Assembly: GCF_000620765.1 (NCBI RefSeq)
Contig: NZ_JIAK01000013.1
Coordinates: forward strand, 1 to 64,000
Direction of reading: 5' to 3'
Length of the DNA: 64,000 nt
Source of the DNA: Desulfovermiculus halophilus DSM 18834
Lineage (GTDB): Bacteria; Desulfobacterota; Desulfovibrionia; Desulfovibrionales; Desulfothermaceae
Shown: piece by piece, positions 18,289-27,476 of the stretch
Layout of the letters: every line of letters begins with the position of its first letter
How positions within the stretch are numbered: position 1 is the first letter of the stretch
Notes under the pieces: model-generated
What the model was told of the DNA's origin: nothing
The model's input: the letters and a program-made list of their open reading frames with translations, nothing else
The model's database searches: none
Position numbers and translations under genes: made by a program

Positions 18289-18302
18289 GCTCACTCCTTA
18301 TG

Positions 18303-20006
18303 CTATGCATCCACGGTTAGGCGCATCACCTCCTGTACCGAGGTGCGGCCCTGGATCAGTTTGTTCACCGCGCTCTGGCGCAGGGTCTGCATGCCTTGCT
18401 CCAAGGCCAGCCCGCGCATCTCGGGCAAGGATGCCTGACGTTCTATCAACCGCTGCATCTCCGGAGTCACTTCCAGACACTCGTAGACCCCGGTACGACC
18501 CTTGTATCCGCTGTGATGGCACTGGGCGCACCCGCCGGGATCAAAGACCTGGGCCGGATCCTGATTGGACAGACCCAGCTGTTCAGCCTCCGGGCCGTGC
18601 ACCACCCTGGGCTGCCTGCATTCCGGGCACAGAGTGCGGACCAGGCGCTGGGCCAATATCCCGCGCAGGGCGGAAGCCAGCATGAATCCCTCCACCTCCA
18701 TGTTCACCAGCCTGTTGATCGTACTCGGCGCATCGTTGGTGTGCAGGGTGGACAGGACCAGATGACCGGTCAACGCGGCCTTGATCGCTATCTGAGCCGT
18801 TTCCTGGTCCCGTATCTCCCCGACCAGGATGATATCCGGATCCTGACGCAAAAAGGAGCGCAGGGCAGCGGAAAAGCTCAGCCCGATGTCCTCCTTGACC
18901 TGGACCTGGTTCACCCCGCTCAGGGTGAGCTCTACCGGATCTTCCACGGTGGCGATGTTCACTTCCTCGGTATTCAGCTCCTTGAGAACCGAGTACAGGG
19001 TGGTCGTCTTGCCGCTTCCGGTGGGACCGGTCACCAGAAAAATCCCGTGCGGGCTGTGCACGATCTTCTGCAGCAGCTGCAGAGTCTGGGGTTCAAGGCC
19101 AAGTTTGGCCATGTCCACCTGCAGGGCCGAGGTGTCCAGGTAGCGAAGGACCACTTTTTCGCCGAACAGGGTGGGCAGGATGGAGACCCGGAACTCGGCT
19201 TCGCTCCCCCCAGGGGTCCGGACCTTGATCCGCCCGTCCTGGGGCAGGCGCTTTTCAGCAATATTCAGATTGGCCATGATCTTGATCCTGGAGATAAGAG
19301 CCGCCCGCATTCCGGCCGGAGGACGCATGATCTCCCGCAAAACTCCGTCCAGGCGGTACCTGACCCGGAACAGCTCCTCATAGGATTCGATGTGGATGTC
19401 CGATGCCTTCTTGCGTATGGCGTCCATGATCAAAACATTGACCATCTTGACCACCGGCCCCTGGTTGGCCTCCTCCAGGATGGAAGCCTCATGGGAATCG
19501 CTGCCGCCCGCAGCCTGGCCCGGCTCCGGCTCGGCGAACTGAGCCAGGGATTCGGATACCCCGCGGAGGTGCTGCTGATCATCGCTGTCCAGGCCGTCCA
19601 GAACCGGTTTGATCCAGCTGGGAGCCGCCACATGGGCGACGATCTCCAGGCCGGTCATGAACCGGATGTCGTCCTGGGCCAGGATGTTGTCCGGCTCTGC
19701 AATGGCCAGATCCAAATATTGTCCTCGGCGCTGAAAAGGGATACACTCATACTTGCGGCAGACGCTCACAGGCAGGATCTGCATCACCTCCTCCGGAAGG
19801 TGCAGCTCCTTGGACCGGACCACAGGCAGCCGGTATTCAGCGGCCGCAAACTGTGCGTAGTCCTCGGGGGAGATGCATTCAAGCTCGAAGGCCGCTCGAA
19901 GCAGGCCGATGCCCCTGGTCCGCTGCAGCTGCTTGATCCTGGCCATCTGCTCCCGGCCCAGGCCGAATTCCTGCTGCAGTCTCTGCCCCATGCGTGTGCT
20001 GTCCAT
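18303..20006 (-). CDS. pilB: Type IV pilus assembly / type II secretion ATPase PilB
   Basis: The start chosen is ATG 20006 (MDSTRMGQRLQ) because AGAGGA lies just before it. The 567-residue cytoplasmic hexameric ATPase has an N-terminal GspE/MshEN domain, Walker A GPTGSGKTTTL, an Asp box, Walker B ILVGEIRDQETA, and a Zn-binding tetracysteine visible as CPEC and CAQCHHSGYKGRTG. It powers pilin polymerisation together with PilC. No pilin, PilT or secretin gene is nearby. It starts 107 bases from the divergent kdsB. Confidence 0.92.
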   Translation of the reverse strand: MDSTRMGQRLQQEFGLGREQMARIKQLQRTRGIGLLRAAFELECISPEDYAQFAAAEYRLPVVRSKELHLPEEVMQILPVSVCRKYECIPFQRRGQYLDLAIAEPDNILAQDDIRFMTGLEIVAHVAAPSWIKPVLDGLDSDDQQHLRGVSESLAQFAEPEPGQAAGGSDSHEASILEEANQGPVVKMVNVLIMDAIRKKASDIHIESYEELFRVRYRLDGVLREIMRPPAGMRAALISRIKIMANLNIAEKRLPQDGRIKVRTPGGSEAEFRVSILPTLFGEKVVLRYLDTSALQVDMAKLGLEPQTLQLLQKIVHSPHGIFLVTGPTGSGKTTTLYSVLKELNTEEVNIATVEDPVELTLSGVNQVQVKEDIGLSFSAALRSFLRQDPDIILVGEIRDQETAQIAIKAALTGHLVLSTLHTNDAPSTINRLVNMEVEGFMLASALRGILAQRLVRTLCPECRQPRVVHGPEAEQLGLSNQDPAQVFDPGGCAQCHHSGYKGRTGVYECLEVTPEMQRLIERQASLPEMRGLALEQGMQTLRQSAVNKLIQGRTSVQEVMRLTVDA

Positions 20007-20113
20007 TGCCATCCTCTGTGCAGGTTGCGTTCGTGCCTTGGACCCGGCCTGCTTGCCGTCCGACAAGGCAGAACAGGACGAACAGTCACCCAAACCGCAG
20101 CCAAGGCCGCTTT

Positions 20114-20875
20114 ATGCCTCTGCCCTTCCCCTGCATCGCCATCATCCCGGCCAGATACGGCTCCACCCGCTTTCCGGGCAAGCCCTTGACCCCCATTCTG
20201 GGCCGGCCCATGTTCTGGCATGTTGCCCGCCGGGCCCAGGCCAGTCCATCCATTCAGGCCGTCTACCTGGCCACGGACGATGAACGCATTGCGCGGGAAG
20301 CAGAACTCCTGGATATCCCTGCAATCATGACCAGCCCTAAACACTCCAGCGGTACGGACCGGATTCTGGAAGCGGCCTGCAGCCTGGACTTGCACCAGGA
20401 CACGGTCGTGGTCAATATTCAGGGTGACGAGCCCGGCCTGGACCCGCATCTGGTGGACCGGCTGGTGGAGCCGTTTTTGCAGCCGGAGGTCCAGGTCAGC
20501 ACGGCCGCCCGCATATTGGGCCCTGAGTACGCTGAAGATCCCAATCTCGTCAAGGTCGTCCGGGCCTGGACTGGACAGGCCCTCTATTTTTCCCGCGCCC
20601 CGATTCCCCATACCCGGGACGGCCAGCCGGAAGACGTCCTGCTGCACATCGGGATGTACGCCTTCCGGCTTCCAACCCTGCGCCGTTTCCATCAGCTCGG
20701 ACCCAGTCCACTGGAAAAAAAGGAAAAACTGGAGCAGCTCCGCCTGCTGGAGGCCGGCATCCCCATCCATGTTGTCCTGACCGATCATCAATGCTATGGC
20801 GTGGACCGCCCGGAGGATGTGGCCAGGGTGGAAGCCATCTTACGCAAGGAGCAGGGTGAATGCGCGCAATATTAG
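20114..20875 (+). CDS. kdsB: 3-deoxy-manno-octulosonate cytidylyltransferase
   Basis: The enzyme activates KDO with CTP for lipopolysaccharide synthesis, which marks the host as Gram-negative. The 253-residue product begins [23 protein letters not shown] 20114 follows CCAAGG, and the frame upstream to 19994 is not family sequence. [14 protein letters not shown] is the nucleotide-binding motif and VVNIQGDEP carries the catalytic Asp. The C-terminal EGIPIHV-like and YGVDRPEDV regions are present. Its stop overlaps the start of carA by 16 bases. Confidence 0.96.
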   Translation: MPLPFPCIAIIPARYGSTRFPGKPLTPILGRPMFWHVARRAQASPSIQAVYLATDDERIAREAELLDIPAIMTSPKHSSGTDRILEAACSLDLHQDTVVVNIQGDEPGLDPHLVDRLVEPFLQPEVQVSTAARILGPEYAEDPNLVKVVRAWTGQALYFSRAPIPHTRDGQPEDVLLHIGMYAFRLPTLRRFHQLGPSPLEKKEKLEQLRLLEAGIPIHVVLTDHQCYGVDRPEDVARVEAILRKEQGECAQY

Positions 20876-22005
20876 GCTTGGAAGACGGGACGTGGTTTCA
20901 GGGCAGATCCTTCACCGGACCCGGAGAATCCGGCGGAGAGGTCATTTTCAATACCGGGATGTGCGGGTATCAGGAAATTTTGACCGACCCTTCCTACCGC
21001 CGGCAGATGGTATGCATGACCTATCCGCATATGGGCAACTACGGGGTGAATCCGGAGGACATCGAGTCCAGCCGGGTGCAGGTGGCCGGATTTATCGTCA
21101 AGGAGTGCTGTCCGGTGCCCTCCAACTTCCGGAGCACCGCGTCCCTGCCCGAATACCTCCGGGACAACGGGATCGTGGGCCTGGAAGGCATCGATACCCG
21201 GGCCCTGACCAGACACATCCGCATTCACGGGGCCATGCGCGGGTACGTCTCCACCCGGGGCGAGGAGCCGACTGACGTCGTGGCCAAGGCCAGGGAGCTG
21301 CCGCCCATGCAGGGCCTGAACCTGGTGCACGAGGTGACCGCCCCCCGGCCCTACCTCTGGACCGGCCAAGGGCCGCACTACCTGGATATGGACCCGGGAC
21401 CGGACATCTGGCCCGAGACAGGGCCGCGGGTGGTGGTCATAGACTACGGGGCCAAGTGGAATATCCTCCGCCTGCTCCGGGCCAACGGCTTTCAGGTCCT
21501 GGCGGTCCCGTCCTCCACCACCGCCCAGGACATAAAGGCCCTTCACCCGGATGCCGTGTTCTTGAGCAACGGACCGGGCGACCCGGCGGCCGTGCCCGAT
21601 TGCATCCACACCACCGCTCTGCTGGCCGAGGAGTATCCCATCGCCGGGATCTGTCTTGGCCACCAGCTCCTGGGGCTGGCCCTGGGCGGAACCAGCTTCA
21701 AGCTGAAGTTCGGGCACCACGGGGTCAATCATCCGGTCAAATGCCTGCGCACCGGCCAGATCGACATCTCTTCCCAGAATCACGGTTTCTGCGTGGATGT
21801 GTCCAATGTGGACACCCTGAAGCAGACCCATGTCAACCTCAACGACAACACCCTGGAAGGGTTTGTGCACAGCACAAAGCCGATCATGGCCGTTCAGCAC
21901 CATCCGGAGGCCGCCCCCGGCCCCCACGACGCAAACTCCTTTTTCCAGGCCTTCGCCCGGATGGTTAAGGGCTCTTGGACACAGAAAGTGGAATTGTCTG
22001 CATAA
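20860..22005 (+). CDS. carA: Carbamoyl-phosphate synthase small (glutaminase) subunit
   Basis: This subunit hydrolyses glutamine to supply ammonia for carbamoyl phosphate, used for pyrimidines and arginine. In 381 residues the N-terminal CarA domain (NTGMCGYQE) and the class I glutaminase are complete: catalytic Cys265 in GICLGHQ, His348 and Glu350 in HHPEA. The start overlaps kdsB. The last 11 residues ([11 protein letters not shown]) and the TAA stop are read out of repeat element A3, so the native C-terminus has been replaced. carB is not in the window. Confidence 0.96.
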   Translation: MRAILGLEDGTWFQGRSFTGPGESGGEVIFNTGMCGYQEILTDPSYRRQMVCMTYPHMGNYGVNPEDIESSRVQVAGFIVKECCPVPSNFRSTASLPEYLRDNGIVGLEGIDTRALTRHIRIHGAMRGYVSTRGEEPTDVVAKARELPPMQGLNLVHEVTAPRPYLWTGQGPHYLDMDPGPDIWPETGPRVVVIDYGAKWNILRLLRANGFQVLAVPSSTTAQDIKALHPDAVFLSNGPGDPAAVPDCIHTTALLAEEYPIAGICLGHQLLGLALGGTSFKLKFGHHGVNHPVKCLRTGQIDISSQNHGFCVDVSNVDTLKQTHVNLNDNTLEGFVHSTKPIMAVQHHPEAAPGPHDANSFFQAFARMVKGSWTQKVELSA

Positions 22006-22251
22006 GAGTTTGCCGTCTCTTCTGTGTGCCGTGAGCGGCAGGCCCGCACATTTTCTTGGTCCCGCCAAAAGGGGGAAACCAGGCACTCACATGCATGATA
22101 TGCTCAGTCCATCTGAAAGCAATGACCAACATGTGAGTGCCTGGAGGGGGCAGGGATCCCCCTTTGGCGGGACTTAGAAAATACCGGGCCGAAAGTGGGC
22201 ACACAGAAGAGATGGCAAACTCCAAAAATCCACAGGCTACGTCGAAGAACC
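21970..22251. mobile_element. Fold-back element family A, full copy A3, inside the 3' end of carA
   Basis: It starts GGCTCTTGGACACAGAAAG within carA and ends GTCGAAGAACC. All internal blocks of copy A2 are present with few substitutions (GAGTTTGCCGTCTCTTCTGT, CCAGGCACTCACATGCATG, CTTAGAAAATACCGGGCC). It supplies the carA stop and fills the gap between the convergent carA and pdxA genes. Confidence 0.92.
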
Positions 22252-22275
22252 ATGGTCAAGGAGGCCGCGTAAGGT

Positions 22276-23319
22276 CTACACAGCCGGCTCCGGCCCTGCG
22301 GACCGGGCTCGGGCCTGAATCAGCATCTCCGCCGTATCCAGGGCCCGCTGCAGGCTCTGCGTGCCGGCTCGTCCCCTGCCCACCAGTTCATAGGCCGTGC
22401 CGTGGTCCACAGAGGTCCGCACAAAGGGCAGGCCCAGGGTCACGTTCACCGCATGCTGGAAATGAACCAGCTTCAGCGGCCCCAGGCCCTGATCGTGGTA
22501 CATGGCCAGCACAGCGGAAAACTCGCCGTGGTAGGCCCGGTAGAACACTGAATCCGCAGGCCAGGGTCCGGTGGCCGCAACCCCCTTGGCTGCTGCGGCC
22601 TGTATGGCCGGGAGGATGATCGTTTCTTCCTCGTCCCCGATATGCCCGCCTTCCCCGGCATGGGGATTGAGCCCGCAGACCCCGACCGGCCTGCACCCCG
22701 TCTCCTGTCCGCCGTTCACGGCCCGAACGAACTCCCAGGTCTGCCTCAGACAGCGCTCAACCTTGTCTTGGGTTATAAGGTCCGGGACGTCCTTCAGTCG
22801 GGGATGGGTGGTGACCAGAGCGACCCGCAGCCTGTCTCCGGCCAAGAGCATGCAGACCTGATCCGGCCCCAGCCCGCTCTCGACCGCCAGAAACTCGGTG
22901 TGGCCGGGGAAATCGAACCCCGCTTCCTGGAGCATGGCTTTGTTCAGCGGACAGGTCACCACGCCCCTGGCCCGGCCGGAAAGAAGCAGGCCGCAGGCCG
23001 CATGCAGGGCATGTCCAGCAGCCAATCCCCCCCGAATGTCCGCCCGCCCCGGACGAGGCTCCCATTCAGCCAGCTCCGGCAGGCGCAGACAGTATATGCC
23101 CTGCCCGCCGACTTCATCCATTCTGTCTGCTGCCCGCCAGAAGCGGTGCAGACCCATAGTCCGGCAGTGGTGGACAAGGGCCTGCTCCGGTCCGATGAGG
23201 ACCAGTGCCCGATCCCGGCGGACCAGCCGTCCGCTGCCGGCCAGCCCGCAGACCAGCTCCGGACCTATCCCGTTGGGATCACCAAGAGTCAGCACAAGGG
23301 GAGATGCACAATGGGACAT
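22276..23319 (-). CDS. pdxA: 4-hydroxythreonine-4-phosphate dehydrogenase
   Basis: PdxA oxidises 4-phosphohydroxy-L-threonine in pyridoxal phosphate synthesis. The 347-residue product starts MSHCASPLVLTLGDPNGIGPE (ATG 23319 after GGGTAGG). Family motifs are GDPNGIGPEL at the N-terminus, FPGHTEFLA, and the metal-binding MYHDQGLGPLKL with LPFVRTSVDHGTA near the C-terminus. A paralogue acting on terephthalate diols exists in other bacteria, but nothing here points that way. The gene ends 24 bases from element A3. Confidence 0.93.
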   Translation of the reverse strand: MSHCASPLVLTLGDPNGIGPELVCGLAGSGRLVRRDRALVLIGPEQALVHHCRTMGLHRFWRAADRMDEVGGQGIYCLRLPELAEWEPRPGRADIRGGLAAGHALHAACGLLLSGRARGVVTCPLNKAMLQEAGFDFPGHTEFLAVESGLGPDQVCMLLAGDRLRVALVTTHPRLKDVPDLITQDKVERCLRQTWEFVRAVNGGQETGCRPVGVCGLNPHAGEGGHIGDEEETIILPAIQAAAAKGVAATGPWPADSVFYRAYHGEFSAVLAMYHDQGLGPLKLVHFQHAVNVTLGLPFVRTSVDHGTAYELVGRGRAGTQSLQRALDTAEMLIQARARSAGPEPAV

Positions 23320-23340
23320 AGACCTACCCGGCACTTACAA

Positions 23341-23694
23341 ACTGTTATGAGTTAATGGTTGGGATAATTCAAATCGAAATCGATATCGGTATCGAAATCG
23401 TTTCTTTATCGTTCCCACGCTCTGCGTGGGAACTCTTTTGGACCCCTCCGGCGTCCAGAAAGAGACTGCGGGAGCGGTCAGGAAAGCTCCCACCCAGAGC
23501 GTGGGAGCTATAATTACTATGTTATTCGGTGCAGCAGGAACCCTCAGTTTATGGATATCGATCCCGATCCCGATATCGATTAGGAACCCGAAGAAAGAAA
23601 ATCACAACAATGGGTAACCACTCCCAGTCGGTATGGAAATCGTTTCTATGCTTCGGTAACGAAAGCGTGCCCGCTTCAGGCATGTCGGTTAATA
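23341..23694. repeat. Dispersed repeat family B, copy B3, interrupted by element C
   Basis: The two flanks (23341-23409 and about 23513-23694) match B2 in order, including GCAGCAGGAACCCTCAG, ATCGATCCCGATCCCGAT and CACAACAATGGGTAACCAC. About 105 bases without counterpart in B1 or B2 separate them. The repeat fills the 381-base gap between pdxA and the ROK gene, both on the minus strand. Confidence 0.85.
23410..23512. repeat. REP-like double hairpin (family C) nested in B3
   Basis: GTTCCCACGC-TCT-GCGTGGGAAC (23411-23433) is a perfect 10-bp hairpin, and GCTCCCAC-CCAGAGC-GTGGGAGC (23486-23508) is a second hairpin with related sequence. The GTTCCCACGC palindrome is a known kind of interspersed REP sequence in proteobacteria, mobilised elsewhere by RAYT transposases. 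No RAYT gene is in the window. Confidence 0.8.
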
Positions 23695-23700
23695 TGACCA

Positions 23701-24666
23701 TCACTGCGCGTCCTCGGGCTTCCAGTCCGTGCTGCCCCTGCTTTCCAGGACAAAGACCCGGGCCATGCCCAGCAAAGCGCTCATCTCCGGCTCCGGGCTG
23801 GGCGCGATCCGCCTGGGAAGCCACCACTCCCGGTTCACGAACCGGTGCCTTAGGGTACTCCACATCCCGTCTTGAAAGTACGGGAAAAACGTGCTCAACC
23901 CCCCGCTGATCCCTATGTCGGCAAACCCGAAGACAACCTGCAAAACAGAGAGGTACAGCCCCAGTCTGCGCCCGTAGATATCCATGATCCGCATGGCATC
24001 TCGAGAGCCCTGTTCCAGATCGCCAAAGATATCTTTGGGGTCCTGGGCAGCAAAACCGCAGCGGACAACCATCTCCATCAGGGCCGCTTTCTGCAGCCAT
24101 GCCTCAGCGCATCCCACCTGCCCGCATCCGCAGGAGGGCAGGGTGGAGGTCCCGATTGCACAGCTTCGCTTGGGGCCCGGCCCCAGATAGACATGCCCCA
24201 GCTCCGGTCCGGTAAAATGCCCGGCCCGCCATATCTCGTGATTCATGATCACCCCTGAGCCGACCCCAGTGCCCAGGGTAATCACCACCGCATCGGCTGT
24301 TCCGGCCAGGCCGCCGGCCCAGACCTCGCCCAGGGCAGCAGCCTGGGCATCGTTTTCCATGCGCACAGGCAGGGAGAAGCGATGCTCCAGGAACTCTCCG
24401 ACCCGGAACTGATTCAGCTCCGGCATATTGGTGGTGGTCAGATACATCCGTCTGCGGTGATCCAGGGGCCCGGCCGTGGCCAGGCCGATGCCCCGGACCG
24501 GTTCAGGGGCCCGGGCCTGCACGTCTTGGATCAGAGCCTCCAGGCTTTGCTTGGTGCCTTCCAAAGTCCGGGGCCTGGACTGCGGCCGGACCGGGCCATA
24601 GTCCCCTCCGGCACTGACCCAGGTACCGCGGATATTCGTCCCGCCGAGATCGATGCTTATATACAT
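23701..24666 (-). CDS. ROK-family sugar kinase
   Basis: The start is ATG 24666 (MYISIDLGGTNIRG) after GAGGTG. The 321-residue protein has the N-terminal phosphate-binding DLGGTNIRGTWV, the catalytic Asp region (RMENDAQAAALGE), GTGVGSGVI, and the ROK zinc site CGCGQVGCAEAW. This family phosphorylates glucose, N-acetylglucosamine, N-acetylmannosamine or fructose. The sugar cannot be assigned from sequence by eye. A Nudix gene lies 71 bases upstream on the same strand. Confidence 0.9.
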   Translation of the reverse strand: MYISIDLGGTNIRGTWVSAGGDYGPVRPQSRPRTLEGTKQSLEALIQDVQARAPEPVRGIGLATAGPLDHRRRMYLTTTNMPELNQFRVGEFLEHRFSLPVRMENDAQAAALGEVWAGGLAGTADAVVITLGTGVGSGVIMNHEIWRAGHFTGPELGHVYLGPGPKRSCAIGTSTLPSCGCGQVGCAEAWLQKAALMEMVVRCGFAAQDPKDIFGDLEQGSRDAMRIMDIYGRRLGLYLSVLQVVFGFADIGISGGLSTFFPYFQDGMWSTLRHRFVNREWWLPRRIAPSPEPEMSALLGMARVFVLESRGSTDWKPEDAQ

Positions 24667-24737
24667 GTGCACCTCAAAATTGAAGTTCCCCGAATTTTCG
24701 TGGAATTGTGAAGTTTGCCCTCTATGTTTGTGTGCCC

Positions 24738-25229
24738 TTAAAAGCCCAGGCTGCGGCCGAAACACACTGTGCTCCTGCTCCGCCCCTGTTCCAGGGCCTG
24801 TTGAAAATCAGCCAGGATCCGGGCATGATCAAAAGCCAACTCGGGCAGATCATCCAGGGGAGCCACCCGGGTCTGGCCGGCATCGTCCCCTGCCTGGAGT
24901 CGGCTCTCTTTCTTGGCTGTCCCCATAAAAACCACGCTCATTGTATGCTGGCGCGGATCCCGATCCGGGCTGGAATAGACCCCGAGCAGTCCGTGCAGCC
25001 TAACATCCAGCCCGGTCTCTTCCTTGGCCTCCCGGACTGCGGCCTGCTCCACACTCTCTCCGTAGTCCACGAATCCGCCGGGAAGGGCCCAGCCGTACGG
25101 CGGATTGCGGCGCTTGATGAGCACCACCCCTTGATCGGGGAAGGAAATGACCACATCCACCGTGGGCAGGGGATTGCGATAGACCGGGACCTGGCCTCCG
25201 CAGGCCGGGCATTGGACATGACTACTCAT
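24738..25229 (-). CDS. Nudix hydrolase with N-terminal zinc ribbon
   Basis: The 163-residue protein has the complete Nudix box [20 protein letters not shown] followed by ETGLDV, which binds Mg2+ and cleaves nucleoside diphosphate derivatives. CPACGG near the N-terminus may be half of a zinc knuckle. The ATG follows AAGGAGG. The substrate is unknown; ADP-ribose and mutagenic nucleotides are common ones in the family. It is divergent from the glycosyltransferase gene and probably cotranscribed with the ROK kinase. Confidence 0.9.
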   Translation of the reverse strand: MSSHVQCPACGGQVPVYRNPLPTVDVVISFPDQGVVLIKRRNPPYGWALPGGFVDYGESVEQAAVREAKEETGLDVRLHGLLGVYSSPDRDPRQHTMSVVFMGTAKKESRLQAGDDAGQTRVAPLDDLPELAFDHARILADFQQALEQGRSRSTVCFGRSLGF

Positions 25230-25366
25230 GTAGAGCCTCCTTGCCGGGTTGTTCGGCTTGGTCCAGGTTACCTGCAGCTGTTTAAAGCTTGCCGCATATG
25301 ATTCGTGCCGAGGAGCCTTGTTCGCTCCAGGCCAGACAGCATGCTCAAGCAGTCACCCATATCCTC

Positions 25367-26296
25367 ATGTGCATACCAAAAGCCGTGATCATCGTCCACA
25401 AAGGGGCCTTGGGGGACTTTCTGCAGATCTGGCCTTCCCTGCTGGCGCTTCGCCGTCACTTCGCCCCTACTCCCCTGTACTGGGCCGGCAGGGACGCATA
25501 CCGGCTGTGGACCGACCCCCTTGGTCTCCGTCCCTGTCCGGAACAGATGCGCCGGGCGGTTGACCGGCTGTATGCTGCTGCGTCCTGGCCCCGGGAGCTG
25601 GAAAACTGCCGGGTGGTCTGGTTCGGCCTGCACACCCCGCCGACAGAGGTCCCCTTTCCGGATCTGCATTTTCTTCCCGGAATCATTCCGGGCCGATACA
25701 CTCCTCCTCGCCGAGTCTATGCCGCGGGCCTGCAACGAATGGGGGTCCCGCCCTGTCCCGACTGGCACCAGATCTGGCGGGATCTATCCCCGCACCTCAA
25801 GCCGGGGCCTCGTAGGCCCCAAGCCCTGGTGTTTCCCGGGGCCGGCCATCCGGCCAAATGCTGGCCCATGTCCAACTATTTGCAGACAGCTTCCTGGCTT
25901 GAACGCAAGGGATGGGAACCGGTCTTTGTACTCGGTCCGGCGGAAAGGGAGCGCGGACTGGAGGTTCAAAATTTTCAACGCCTCCACCCCCAAGAGCTGG
26001 GGCAGCTCCAGAAGGCCCTGTGCGGCGCGGATATTATCTTGGGCAATGATTGTGGACCGATGCATCTTGCGGGTCTGCTGGATCGCACCGGAATCGTCCT
26101 CTTCGGCCCGGCCTCGCCCCGGCAATGGGGCCCTCCGGGCCTTACCTGCCTGCGGACGGATCTCCCCTGTTCTCCGTGTACCCAGCTCGGGCGGATCAAT
26201 TGCCGGCAGGCGGAGTGCATGACCAGGATATCCGTATCCCGGGTCAAAGAGGAGCTGTGGAAGCTGGGCCAGGATTCGGCGGCCCGCAGGAGATAA
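25367..26296 (+). CDS. Glycosyltransferase family 9 (heptosyltransferase-like)
   Basis: From ATG 25367 (MCIPKAVIIVHKGALGDFLQ) the product is 309 residues; an upstream frame to 25289 has no better start. HKGALGDFLQIWP is the N-terminal signature of ADP-heptose LPS heptosyltransferases. LVFPGAGHPAKCWPM and GNDCGPMHLAGLLDRTGIVLF are the C-terminal donor-binding blocks, and CSPC occurs near the C-terminus as in WaaF-like proteins. It probably adds heptose to the LPS inner core, in line with kdsB nearby. The acceptor is not known. Confidence 0.88.
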   Translation: MCIPKAVIIVHKGALGDFLQIWPSLLALRRHFAPTPLYWAGRDAYRLWTDPLGLRPCPEQMRRAVDRLYAAASWPRELENCRVVWFGLHTPPTEVPFPDLHFLPGIIPGRYTPPRRVYAAGLQRMGVPPCPDWHQIWRDLSPHLKPGPRRPQALVFPGAGHPAKCWPMSNYLQTASWLERKGWEPVFVLGPAERERGLEVQNFQRLHPQELGQLQKALCGADIILGNDCGPMHLAGLLDRTGIVLFGPASPRQWGPPGLTCLRTDLPCSPCTQLGRINCRQAECMTRISVSRVKEELWKLGQDSAARRR

Positions 26297-26550
26297 CAGG
26301 GGTCCCAAACACAACTGGCCTCCAAGGAACCATTTTCCAAGGAGGCCAGCTATGGCAAAAGGAGGAAGGTATTTATTTTCTTGCATCCAGCATGCCAAAA
26401 CCTGAAAAACGGATCCTCGGCTAAGAACACTGTAAAATCAATGTATTGGTGCGCAAGCCTGCCGTTGGCCCTGGATCCGGGTTTAAAATATTGAATCCCT
26501 GTTCGCCGCCCCCCCGCCAACTGCGAACCATGGATTCAACTTTTTTTACT
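26297..26550. other. Intergenic region after glycosyltransferase gene
   Basis: An imperfect hairpin (CTGGCCTCC at 26315-26323 with GGAGGCCAG at 26341-26349) lies 20 bases after the stop. It may end transcription, though no T tract follows. A 17-codon frame starts at 26352 but is too short to support. Nothing else is recognisable before element A4. Confidence 0.5.
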
Positions 26551-26842
26551 GGCTCTTCCCTCTGTGCCAATATGAGTGAGACACGGGAAATGGAATTTCA
26601 CACATAAGGGTTTGCCGTCTCTTCTGTGTGCCTTGAGCGGCAGGCCCGCACATTTTCTTGGTCCCGCCACCCGGCACTCACGTGTATGATAAGCTCAGTC
26701 GAACAGAAAGCAGTGACCTGCACGTGAGTAGCCGGGAGGGGGCAGGGATCCCCCTTTGGCGGGACTTAGAAAATACCGGGCCGAAAGTGGGCACACAGAA
26801 GAAACGGCAAACTCCAAAAATCCACAGGCTACCTCGAAGAAC
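26551..26842. mobile_element. Fold-back element family A, diverged full copy A4
   Basis: The GGCTCTTC terminus is at 26551, then about 22 bases of unrelated sequence before the arm resumes at GGGAAATGGAATTTC and runs to CTCGAAGAAC. The centre differs from A2 and A3 and resembles A6: CCACCCGGCACTCACGTGTATG. It lies between the convergent glycosyltransferase and sua5 genes and ends five bases from the sua5 stop. Confidence 0.88.
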
Positions 26843-26846
26843 TTTT

Positions 26847-27476
26847 TTACTCCGTCTCGATCACCCGCCATCCAGCGGCCTGCAGCTCCTTTCTTGTAAC
26901 CGCGCCGCAGCGCAAAACACAGAGCGTTCCCCGGTCCACGATCCGGACCACTGTGGAGGGCAGCCCTCCACGGGGATGCGGGGGACCGGTTATGACCCGG
27001 TGCACCGATCGGATCAAGCCGGGATGGAGATGTGCGGGATCAGAGGCCGGGTCCTCTCCGGCCGGATTGGCGCTTGTGCTGACCAGGGGCGCACCCAGGT
27101 GCATGCAGAGTTCACGGGCCAGGGGATGGGAGGTCAAACGCACACTGGTATGCCCCAGAGGGTCCTTGACCCGGGGACTCAGCGCCTCCCGTCCCGGGAG
27201 GACAATGGACAGGGGTCCGGGCCAGAAGCCCCGGGCCAAGGCGTGAACATCCGGGGAAAGGCCGCAAACGGCGATATCCAGCTGGTCTACGCATCCAACT
27301 ATCAGGGGCAGAGGCTTGTGCCTCTCCCTCCCCTTGATGCGCACAACCTCCTCGGCTGCATCCGGGTCCAGGGCACTGCACCCCAGGGCGTACAGGGTCT
27401 CTGTAGGATAAATGAACACCTCGCCCTGAACAACGGCGTGCACCTCCGACCCAAACCCGTCATGTCCCCTGATCAT
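26847..27476 (-). CDS. L-threonylcarbamoyladenylate synthase (Sua5/YciO/YrdC family)
   Basis: The 209-residue protein makes threonylcarbamoyl-AMP for the t6A37 modification of tRNAs that read ANN codons. Family features are YPTETLYALGC, IKGRERHKPLPLIV, FWPGPLSIVL, TSVRLTSHPLA and the late STSANPAGEDP. The PTET.Y.LGC block and KxR...KP nucleotide region are intact. It overlaps thpR by four bases (ATGA) and shares its operon. The YrdC-type length (about 200) means it lacks the Sua5 C-terminal domain. Confidence 0.93.
   Translation of the reverse strand: MIRGHDGFGSEVHAVVQGEVFIYPTETLYALGCSALDPDAAEEVVRIKGRERHKPLPLIVGCVDQLDIAVCGLSPDVHALARGFWPGPLSIVLPGREALSPRVKDPLGHTSVRLTSHPLARELCMHLGAPLVSTSANPAGEDPASDPAHLHPGLIRSVHRVITGPPHPRGGLPSTVVRIVDRGTLCVLRCGAVTRKELQAAGWRVIETE

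Noticed and set aside
20872-22086. A 404-residue minus-strand frame antisense to carA
   Set aside because: It runs opposite a complete carA with all catalytic residues and contains no recognisable domain. Long antisense frames are expected in GC-rich DNA. The same holds for frames opposite eno (44000-45100), the histidine kinase (13304-14686) and pilB (18396-20189).
26352-26405. A 17-codon ORF (MAKGGRYLF...) after the glycosyltransferase gene
   Set aside because: It is too short, and the preceding sequence is an imperfect hairpin rather than a clear ribosome site.
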